Source: Myxococcota bacterium (GTDB lineage Bacteria > Myxococcota_A > Polyangia > HGW-17). Taken from it: 12,997 nucleotides of DNA. Positions 7,820-12,997 of this stretch are shown here, piece by piece; the first letter of the stretch is position 1; each line of letters opens with the position of its first letter. The notes below the pieces were generated by a model that saw only the letters and a program-made list of their open reading frames with translations, made no database searches and was not told the DNA's origin. The stretch lies in NCBI GenBank assembly GCA_018821745.1, contig JAHJLU010000179.1:1-12997 (forward strand). The letters are read 5' to 3'. The translations under genes were made by a program, and so were the position numbers.

Positions 7820-7847
7820 TTTACAAAGTAAAATTATCGGATATAAC
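7820..7847 (+). promoter_or_regulatory. Sigma70-like promoter of the CXXX-repeat peptide operon
   Basis: -35 TTTACA (7820-7825), 16-base spacer, -10 TATAAC (7842-7847), each five of six to consensus, in an AT-rich stretch. Predicted transcription start near 7854, about 28 bases before the precursor ATG at 7882. No operator-like repeat is evident beside it. Confidence 0.5.
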
Positions 7848-7872
7848 AATATGAACAGTGCTTTTTTCCCGC

Positions 7873-7881
7873 GAGGTGATC
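7873..7881 (+). promoter_or_regulatory. Very strong Shine-Dalgarno that fixes the precursor start
   Basis: GAGGTGATC directly before ATG 7882 is a nine-base match to the complement of the usual 16S rRNA 3' tail, with five bases between GAGG and the ATG. It decides the start at 7882 over the upstream GTG at 7858. The later genes of the operon have weaker sites, which fits high expression of the precursor relative to its enzymes. Confidence 0.7.
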
Positions 7882-8214
7882 ATGGACAAGGAACGCAGAA
7901 AATTCTTTAAAAATGTTGGTGGCTTGACCCTGCTGGGCGTTGGGCTGATAATGGCACCCAAAACTGCCGCAGCCAAACCAACAGAAGAGTCTTCACCGGA
8001 ATCTCCCCAAAAGCCAGCCACAGAATCGACCCCCAAAGCCGCCTGTGATGGTTGTGGTGCCACCTGTGTGGGGAGCTGTCGGGTTACCTGCACGGGGAGC
8101 TGCTCCGCCGGCTGTGCCAGCAGCTGCCAGGGTTCATGCCGGGGTGCCTGCATGGGCACTCAATCCCATGGGAAGCGGGAGCATTCCGGTTCCGCGTCAC
8201 AGGAAGCATCCTGA
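7882..8214 (+). CDS. CXXX-repeat peptide precursor (RiPP substrate) with Tat-type signal
   Basis: 110 residues. Residues 1-31 form a Tat-like signal: E-R-R-K-F-F-K (4-10), hydrophobic core 12-24, and A-A-A before residue 32 as a likely cleavage site. A Pro/Glu/Ser/Thr-rich spacer follows (32-54). The core (55-90) has ten cysteines at 55, 58, 62, 66, 70, 74, 78, 82, 86 and 90, nine of them exactly four apart, separated mostly by Gly, Ser, Ala and Thr. A polar 20-residue tail without Cys ends the protein. Such strict C-x-x-x spacing next to a radical SAM/SPASM enzyme and its partners matches the target of the CXXX-repeat peptide maturation system described computationally by Haft and Basu (from memory). 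The modification is probably on Cys (thioether or metal binding), but the chemistry is not deducible here. First gene of the operon, 52 bases before the radical SAM gene; a short inverted repeat ACGAG/CTCGT (8229-8241) in that gap could lower downstream expression. Confidence 0.85.
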   Translation: MDKERRKFFKNVGGLTLLGVGLIMAPKTAAAKPTEESSPESPQKPATESTPKAACDGCGATCVGSCRVTCTGSCSAGCASSCQGSCRGACMGTQSHGKREHSGSASQEAS

Positions 8215-8266
8215 GAAAATTTCTTTAAACGAGCTCCTCGTCCTCTCGTAAACCCGGGAAAATTGC

Positions 8267-9439
8267 ATGAGCCTCAACATCCGGTATGAAAACCGCCCGC
8301 TGCCCTATGCCCAGGGTCTCTCTTCCAGTATCACCTTCATTCTCACCGATGACTGCCAGCTGCGGTGCCGGTACTGCTATCTCCATCATAAGTCCCGCTC
8401 CCATATCATGCCTTTCCATGTGGCGCGCACAACCGTGGATTACGTGCTCTCCCACCGGGATCTGTGGCCCTCCCCTGCGGTAATTTTTGATTTTATGGGA
8501 GGCGAGCCGTTCCTGGAAATATCCCTCATGGATCGAATCTGTGATTATATTAAGAAATCCATGTATGTGGCCGATCATCCCTGGTTCGATGACTATCTCA
8601 TCAGTTGTTCCACCAACGGGCTCCTGTACAAGAGTGACAGGGTGCAGCGGTTTATTGCGAAAAATCATGAACATCTCGATATCAGCATCTCCCTGGACGG
8701 GACCCGGGAGAAGCACGACTGCAATCGTGTTTTCCCCGATGGGAGCGGTTCCTATGACCGGGTCCGTGAGAATTTCTCGCTCTATCTGGAGCAGTTCCCC
8801 CGGGGGACTACCAAGGCGACCATCTCCAGCGCCGATATTCCTCATGTCGCCCGGAGTGTGCTCCATCTATTCTCTCTGGGAGTAGGCTTTGTGGATATCA
8901 ATGTGGTATTTGAAGATGTGTGGAGACCCGGTGACAGTGAGGCCTTTGAGGCGCAGCTCCTGCTCCTGGCTGACACCATGATCAGTCAGAGGCTCTACGA
9001 GCAACACTCCTGCTCCTTTTTCTCCGCCGACCTGGGGAGACCCATGGACCCTGTCTATGAAAACACCAACTGGTGCGGTACGGGGCGCATGCTGGCGGTG
9101 GACCAGGATGGGGTGTTCTATCCATGCAACCGTTTCACCCAAAACGCCCTGACCTGCGGAAAACCTCGCGCTATCGGTGATATCCGCGGGGGAATCGACG
9201 AAAATAAACGGCGGCCTTTTCTGCTCCTTAACCGCCGCTTCCAGAGCCCCTCCGAGTGCATGGAATGCTCTGTCGCCTCCGGGTGCGCCTGGTGTCCCGG
9301 TCAGGACTATGACGCCTCTTCGGGTGAGACCATCTGGAATCGCACGACATTTCACTGTGAAATGCACAAGGCCACTGTCCGGGCAAACCGCTATTACTGG
9401 AGCCGCCTGCGTGCGGGTGAGGACATTGGCCGTGGATAA
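8267..9439 (+). CDS. Radical SAM/SPASM peptide maturase, CXXX-repeat target type
   Basis: 390 residues, cytoplasmic. The radical SAM cluster motif C30-x3-C34-x2-C37 sits at the usual place near the N-terminus, followed by G-G-E-P (78-81) for SAM amino-group binding and the strand S-I-S-L-D-G (140-145). The C-terminal SPASM region carries many cysteines (270, 287, 297, 331, 334, 340, 343, 364) for auxiliary iron-sulfur clusters, with the I-G-D-I (303-306) seen in this group. Expected reaction: SAM-dependent radical modification of the Cys-repeat precursor encoded just upstream, such as thioether formation in other SPASM enzymes; this is inference. The upstream ribosome site is weak (GGGA). Its stop overlaps the start of the next gene by eight bases, so translation is probably coupled. 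The nearest family is the CXXX-target radical SAM maturase (TIGR04115 by recall). Confidence 0.9.
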   Translation: MSLNIRYENRPLPYAQGLSSSITFILTDDCQLRCRYCYLHHKSRSHIMPFHVARTTVDYVLSHRDLWPSPAVIFDFMGGEPFLEISLMDRICDYIKKSMYVADHPWFDDYLISCSTNGLLYKSDRVQRFIAKNHEHLDISISLDGTREKHDCNRVFPDGSGSYDRVRENFSLYLEQFPRGTTKATISSADIPHVARSVLHLFSLGVGFVDINVVFEDVWRPGDSEAFEAQLLLLADTMISQRLYEQHSCSFFSADLGRPMDPVYENTNWCGTGRMLAVDQDGVFYPCNRFTQNALTCGKPRAIGDIRGGIDENKRRPFLLLNRRFQSPSECMECSVASGCAWCPGQDYDASSGETIWNRTTFHCEMHKATVRANRYYWSRLRAGEDIGRG

Positions 9440-10562
9440 TATCACCTCCTTCAATATTATCCTGTCTGCCCCCGGTGTGTCCCACTGCAGCTACGAGCCC
9501 CTCTTCGGGGCCACCGCTCCATCCAGACTGGTTATGCCCATCCCGTTTTTTAAAGAAATACTTGATTATGCAGTAAAACGTGGCTGCCATCTGAACCTCC
9601 TGGCGGGAGAAGAGCCCCTGGATGAATATCTGACCCTCGCCAGGGAGAGCGGTGTCTCGTGCCTGCTGGTAGTTGGTCCCAGGCATGTTCTCCCGGGAGC
9701 CACGGTTGTGGCCGGTTCGAAAATCGAGGTTGAGCGAGAGCACTGGTTTCATTCCTGTCCGCCGGATCAGGAGCGAATCCCCCATCTCATCGTGCGCTTT
9801 CGTCCTTCGCAGCTTGATTCCCTGACAGAATTTTTATCACAGGCGGTCCAGTGTGCCGGGCGCATCAGTCTCTTCATGACTGATCTGTCCTCCTTCACCG
9901 GGGAAGATTTTATAAAGTACAAAGAACAGCTCCACCGCTTCTCCCTTTTAGTTGCCACCAACGCGCTGGGGGTGCCCTCCGTGGAGTGCAATATTCTCAC
10001 GGATCGCCTGGTGCTGACAAATCCCAACCACTGCGATTCGGGAGTTACTCACCTGACCGTCGCGCCCTCGGGTGATATGTACCTGTGCCCCGGGTTCTTC
10101 TATGAAAATCCCGGTGACTCCCTTGGAAGGTTTCCCGAATGGGACATCATCAACTCCCATTTGCTCTCTTTGGCCTACGCGCCTTTGTGTGCGGTCTGTG
10201 ACGCCTACCAGTGTCGGCGCTGTGTGCTTCTGAACCGAAAGACCACGGGGGAATACAACGTGCCTCCCCGTGAAGCGTGTGTTCTGGCGCATCTTGAGCG
10301 AAATGCTTCTGCTGAAATTGCGGCTGCAGATAGGTTTCGCGGACAATTTTCCCCTGTCATTCCCGTGGATTATCTTGATCCTTTTCAGATCACTCCCGAG
10401 GGGGGGGGAATGGGCAGCGACGAATTCATTGAGCATGTGGTGCAACTACTGGGTGCTCCTCTGGCACACCTTGACGCTTTTGAGATTCTCAAGCTGGCCT
10501 ATCGTGTGGATCCCATGATCATTCACAAAATTAAAAACCTGAGAGATGATTTCCATGACTAG
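9432..10562 (+). CDS. CXXX-repeat peptide maturase: SPASM-like partner lacking the radical SAM motif
   Basis: 376 residues from GTG 9432 (TTG 9426 is the alternative), chosen because it overlaps the upstream stop and lies nine bases after GAGG. It has the layout of a radical SAM protein, but the N-terminal Cys motif is gone: only C19 remains where CX3CX2C would be. The C-terminal half keeps a SPASM-like Cys set: C201, C219 (Y-L-C-P-G-F-F-Y), then C253-x2-C256-x4-C261-x2-C264 and C283 in the R-E-A-C context before A-H-L-E-R. This region closely matches my memory of the 'CXXX repeat peptide maturase' family (TIGR04119). Likely job: cluster-bearing partner or scaffold for the catalytic enzyme. 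Residues 323-326 are coded across nine G (10400-10408), a slippage-prone tract; about 50 residues follow it and may be an added tail. Confidence 0.85.
   Translation: MDNITSFNIILSAPGVSHCSYEPLFGATAPSRLVMPIPFFKEILDYAVKRGCHLNLLAGEEPLDEYLTLARESGVSCLLVVGPRHVLPGATVVAGSKIEVEREHWFHSCPPDQERIPHLIVRFRPSQLDSLTEFLSQAVQCAGRISLFMTDLSSFTGEDFIKYKEQLHRFSLLVATNALGVPSVECNILTDRLVLTNPNHCDSGVTHLTVAPSGDMYLCPGFFYENPGDSLGRFPEWDIINSHLLSLAYAPLCAVCDAYQCRRCVLLNRKTTGEYNVPPREACVLAHLERNASAEIAAADRFRGQFSPVIPVDYLDPFQITPEGGGMGSDEFIEHVVQLLGAPLAHLDAFEILKLAYRVDPMIIHKIKNLRDDFHD
10400..10408 (+). repeat. G9 homopolymer in the second maturase
   Basis: Nine consecutive G inside the coding sequence. Deletion of one G would move the frame to a stop at about 10518, and insertion of one G would give a stop within about ten codons. 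The final 50 residues therefore depend on tract length. G tracts of this length are classic slippage sites in other bacteria and are also common places for sequencing error. Confidence 0.8.
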
Positions 10563-10839
10563 AGACATCGTCGCCACCGTGACCCATGAGGAAAAAGAGA
10601 CCATACGACGCCTGTTTACCCGGCGGACAGGACTCATCGAGCTGGTAAAATCGCTGAAAATCAAAGATTTCGAAGATGAAGGAGGGACGGCTCTCTATGA
10701 AAAGATTGTAGCGGATATGGGTACTACTACCATTGCCTTTGACGCATGGTGGGACACCATGCAGCGCAAATATGCCTGGCCCAATGGAGTGTACAGCATC
10801 GACTTCGAGACCGCGGAAATCTACCAATCCAGACCCTGA
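10555..10839 (+). CDS. CXXX-repeat peptide modification system small protein
   Basis: 94 residues from ATG 10555 (97 if ATG 10546 is used; GAGAG lies nine bases before 10555 but touches 10546). It overlaps the stop of the second maturase, so it is the last gene of the coupled set. Predicted mostly helical: a Thr-His-Glu-Glu-Lys start, a basic segment R-R-L-F-T-R-R, an acidic turn, then aromatic W-W-D and K-Y-A-W-P before a C-terminal strand ending in E-I-Y. No Cys, no signal, no membrane helix. The pattern and context fit the small accessory family of CXXX-repeat clusters (TIGR04116 by recall), possibly a substrate-recruiting or chaperone role; function unproven. It does not resemble the usual winged-helix RiPP recognition element at a glance. 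Confidence 0.75.
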   Translation: MTRDIVATVTHEEKETIRRLFTRRTGLIELVKSLKIKDFEDEGGTALYEKIVADMGTTTIAFDAWWDTMQRKYAWPNGVYSIDFETAEIYQSRP

Positions 10840-10849
10840 CGCATCAGGG
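10834..10849 (+). terminator. Small hairpin at the end of the CXXX operon
   Basis: CCCTGA (10834-10839), loop CGCA, TCAGGG (10844-10849): a perfect six-pair stem that contains the stop codon of the last operon gene. No T run follows, so it is not a classical intrinsic terminator. It could protect the mRNA end or act with Rho. The rest of the 96-base gap before the convergent gene shows no clearer terminator on either strand. Confidence 0.25.
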
Positions 10850-10935
10850 AAACATAGCAGAACCAACTCTACAAGCAGCAGGGAGTTTTAAACTTTTCTA
10901 AGACACTCGACTGGATTGTTGCAATGGACAGGGGA

Positions 10936-12477
10936 TCAGTTTCCCGGAGGAATATCAAGGGTAAGGCGCCGGAAGGAGAGCGGCTGACCGGCCTGGTAGG
11001 CCATGATCACCAGGTGCCTGAGGCCCTGCACCGAGAAGGAATACTCCAGTGAGAGGCGGTCGGGGACAGCCGTGGGGGAGAAGGCGGGGAGGGGCCAGGT
11101 GTCGACCCAGACAGCAATGGAATCTGCTCCGGGGGCCTCTACTGTCAGGTTAACCCGACGATAACCGGTTCCTGTGTCAATCCCGAGATCGTCCATCTGG
11201 ACTGTGAGGGGAACCCCCTGGGTGGTCTGGATGGGAGGATGGGATTCGGAGGACAACGATAATGCCAAAAGGGCTTCCCGAACCAGCTCCGCCAGTTGTG
11301 CCTCGGTGGTGGTGTTGTAAGGAAGGGATACCGCCACCAGATAGCGCTCTCCCGTGGTGTCGTCCACGATAAGGCCATGATCCAGGCGATCATCACCGGC
11401 GACAAGGCCAGTCTTGTTATAGACGGTGATGTTGGCTCCAAGGGCCATTTGGGCGCCGCTCTCCATGGTTGAGGGGGCATCATGGAGGGCCGACAGGAGT
11501 CGCGTTATGTCGGAGGGAGTGACAGAAAAATGCTCTTCCGCTGGGAGCTCAGCATGGAGGGTCACCCGGCGCATCACATCGAGAAGTTCAAAGAGGGTGA
11601 TGCAGTTGGCTTCATTGTCACAGGCCACATAGGTTGATGTGCCCTGCCGCTGGGGGATGACGCCCGACAGTGCCCCCTCGCTATAGGTGATCTCCGGGGA
11701 GAGTCGAAGGTTTGAAGCGGGATAGGGGTGTGTGTACCGGCGCTGCAGGACCATATTGGGGTAACCCTGTTGGTCCGTGAGGTATGTCTCGTTCATGGCT
11801 TCGAACCCGGCGATCTCCATGAGCCGGTTGTAGGCGACGTTGGAGGAGATGCGAATGGCATCCCCCATGAGGGTCTCAACTGTTCCGGAGTAGGCGCCGT
11901 CGTCATCGGTAAAATTCACCTGTGCCTGTGATGTGAGGCCGTAGGTGGAGAGGGTCATGAGGGCGCCCACTGCGGCGGTGAGTTTCACCGTGGAGGCGGG
12001 CCAGTAGTTACCGGGTGAGTAGGTGAAGGCCGTGTCCCCATAGGAATACCATCGCACGGCAGGGGAATTTACTCCCTGTAAAACCTTGCCGATGAGCAGA
12101 TAGGCACCCGGTGGTGGAGTGTAGGCGCTCAGTGAAAACTGAGCAGCCAGAGCGGTACGATTGGACACGGCTTCGCCCCACTCATAGGCGTTGAGTATGG
12201 CGGCCGCGTCGTCCCTCAGGGGGGTGGGATCCAGGGTTTGACCGCCGTCGGCGTCAGCGTCGGTGCTGCTGTCGGCGAGGGTATCTTCCACCACATCGAG
12301 GGCGTCACCACTGTCGGTGTTGCCATCGGGGTGGTCGCTGTCCTCAGTAGAATCGTTCAGCGTGTCGGTGACAATGTCGTCAAGTCCGCCGTCGGTGTTG
12401 TCGGACCCTCCCGCAGGGGCGCAACTGGTGAGGGTGAGCGCGAGCAAGCCGGGCAGTAAAAACGATGCGAGTCTCAT
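10936..12477 (-). CDS. Lipoprotein serine hydrolase of the class A beta-lactamase / DD-peptidase fold
   Basis: 513 residues from ATG 12477, which has AAGGAA upstream; the longer frame to 12522 adds 15 residues ahead of an obvious signal. Lipoprotein signal 1-18 with lipobox L-T-S-C19, then an acidic Asp/Ser/Thr/Gly linker (about 20-82) that would hold the enzyme off the membrane. The catalytic domain (about 85-410) shows S162-T-V-K165 (SxxK nucleophile), S211-S-N213 (SxN) and K355-T-G357 (KTG), the three motifs of the penicillin-recognising enzymes in the right order and spacing. I see no clear ExxLN omega-loop after SxN, so it may be a peptidase or penicillin-binding-like protein and not a true beta-lactamase. 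Residues about 415-513 look like an added beta-sandwich. Resistance should not be assumed. It lies 57 bases after the zinc-ribbon gene. Confidence 0.85.
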   Translation of the reverse strand: MRLASFLLPGLLALTLTSCAPAGGSDNTDGGLDDIVTDTLNDSTEDSDHPDGNTDSGDALDVVEDTLADSSTDADADGGQTLDPTPLRDDAAAILNAYEWGEAVSNRTALAAQFSLSAYTPPPGAYLLIGKVLQGVNSPAVRWYSYGDTAFTYSPGNYWPASTVKLTAAVGALMTLSTYGLTSQAQVNFTDDDGAYSGTVETLMGDAIRISSNVAYNRLMEIAGFEAMNETYLTDQQGYPNMVLQRRYTHPYPASNLRLSPEITYSEGALSGVIPQRQGTSTYVACDNEANCITLFELLDVMRRVTLHAELPAEEHFSVTPSDITRLLSALHDAPSTMESGAQMALGANITVYNKTGLVAGDDRLDHGLIVDDTTGERYLVAVSLPYNTTTEAQLAELVREALLALSLSSESHPPIQTTQGVPLTVQMDDLGIDTGTGYRRVNLTVEAPGADSIAVWVDTWPLPAFSPTAVPDRLSLEYSFSVQGLRHLVIMAYQAGQPLSFRRLTLDIPPGN

Positions 12478-12533
12478 GGAGGATTCCTTTTGTGGAGCAG
12501 CAGGTGGTCGGGTGAAGCACACGGCAGCACGCT

Positions 12534-12997
12534 CTAGCGGATATCACCACCACACTGGGGACATTTGGAGACCGTGTTCTCCGCCAGGGAGCCACAGTAG
12601 GGGCAGGGAATTTTTACGATCTCCTTGATGATGATCCGCTCCACCATCACGGGAAGGGACTGTGGGGCGGGACTCGGCGCTGGCGCGCTCACTCCGTATT
12701 CATCGTTGAGTTTATTGATATCCTGGAGGACTTTTTCCTCGGCCTTGTGCTTATCGAGTGTCGCCTTGTGGCTCTCCACGGTGACCTGGTGCCTGATCTT
12801 CCACGCATGGATGATCCCGATGACATAGGTGCTGAACCAGACCCACATCTGGGGGTCGTTCCCCTCTTCGATGAGGAAGTTGGCCAGAAAATAGAGCACG
12901 GCGAAGATGTAATATTTGTTGCGCTTGGTGATAATGGCAGCGTGGATAAAGGCGCCGCAGTTGAAGACAGGGACCAGAGCCCAGACCCAAAAGTGAG
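12534..12997 (-). CDS. Membrane protein with C-terminal zinc ribbon (N-terminus off window)
   Basis: The frame is open from the right edge to a TAG at 12534-12536; 153 residues are visible. A GTG at 12899 could give a shorter protein, but the frame upstream codes convincing hydrophobic sequence, so the gene more likely starts outside. Three hydrophobic segments (about 2-21, 29-42, 50-65 of the visible part), the second preceded by the basic K-R-N-K, then a charged, probably coiled-coil stretch (70-98), an Ala/Pro/Ser linker (103-115), and C131-x2-C134 ... C145-x2-C148, a zinc-ribbon fold like the small ribbons appended to many membrane or signalling proteins. Family not recognised. Tandem with the serine hydrolase downstream, possibly one transcript. 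Confidence 0.7.
   Translation of the reverse strand, partial: HFWVWALVPVFNCGAFIHAAIITKRNKYYIFAVLYFLANFLIEEGNDPQMWVWFSTYVIGIIHAWKIRHQVTVESHKATLDKHKAEEKVLQDINKLNDEYGVSAPAPSPAPQSLPVMVERIIIKEIVKIPCPYCGSLAENTVSKCPQCGGDIR

Noticed and set aside
7858..7881. GTG 7858 as start of the peptide precursor
   Set aside because: It would place eight extra residues before the twin-Arg region and lies upstream of the near-perfect Shine-Dalgarno that points to ATG 7882.
7692..7910. 72-codon plus-strand frame before the peptide precursor
   Set aside because: It starts right after the membrane-protein gene and overlaps the precursor start in another frame, with no ribosome site and a composition typical of AT-rich intergenic DNA.
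8225..8866. 213-codon minus-strand frame within the radical SAM gene
   Set aside because: It is antisense to the coding sequence with intact CX3CX2C and GGEP motifs; no independent evidence.

Overview
The window looks like a moderately GC-rich (by eye somewhat over 50% GC) chromosome fragment from a Gram-negative bacterium of the old 'Deltaproteobacteria' group, most likely Myxococcota or Bradymonadia-like. This is an inference from protein style. The clues are long Cys-rich surface proteins with CDGxDNDCDG (MopE-type) repeats, a MYXO-CTERM-like C-terminal anchor, an Asn/Thr-repeat linker after a lipoprotein-like signal, and a second lipoprotein with an Asp/Ser/Thr-rich linker. No rRNA, tRNA, insertion sequence or CRISPR array was seen.

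Layout. Positions 1-4672 (minus) hold one giant open frame that runs off the left edge. It is a secreted von Willebrand factor A protein with MopE-like repeats and a Cys-rich C-terminal region. With no stop codon, it continues through two hydrophobic segments into a second, lipoprotein-like MopE-repeat protein. A divergent intergenic region (4673-4936) carries a good sigma70-like promoter for this gene with a palindrome in its spacer. On the plus strand follow a KefF/MdaB-type flavodoxin-fold oxidoreductase (4937-5482), an alpha/beta-hydrolase esterase of the enterochelin-esterase type (5511-6908), and an unrecognised three-helix membrane protein (7011-7679).

The highlight is at 7820-10849. 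It is a compact plus-strand operon with its own promoter: a 110-residue precursor with a Tat-type signal and a strict C-x-x-x repeat (10 Cys, nine of them exactly four residues apart), a radical SAM/SPASM enzyme, a second maturase with a SPASM-like Cys set but no radical-SAM CX3CX2C motif, and a small 94-residue accessory protein. The gene set matches the 'CXXX-repeat' ribosomally made, post-translationally modified peptide system as I remember it from the literature (TIGR04115/04116/04119-type families; not searched here). The Tat-like leader suggests that the peptide is modified and folded in the cytoplasm and then exported by the Tat pathway. A run of nine G in the second maturase is a possible slippage switch.

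The right end (minus strand) holds a lipoprotein serine hydrolase of the class A beta-lactamase/DD-peptidase fold (10936-12477). Upstream of it is a membrane protein with a C-terminal zinc ribbon that is cut by the window edge (12534-12997).
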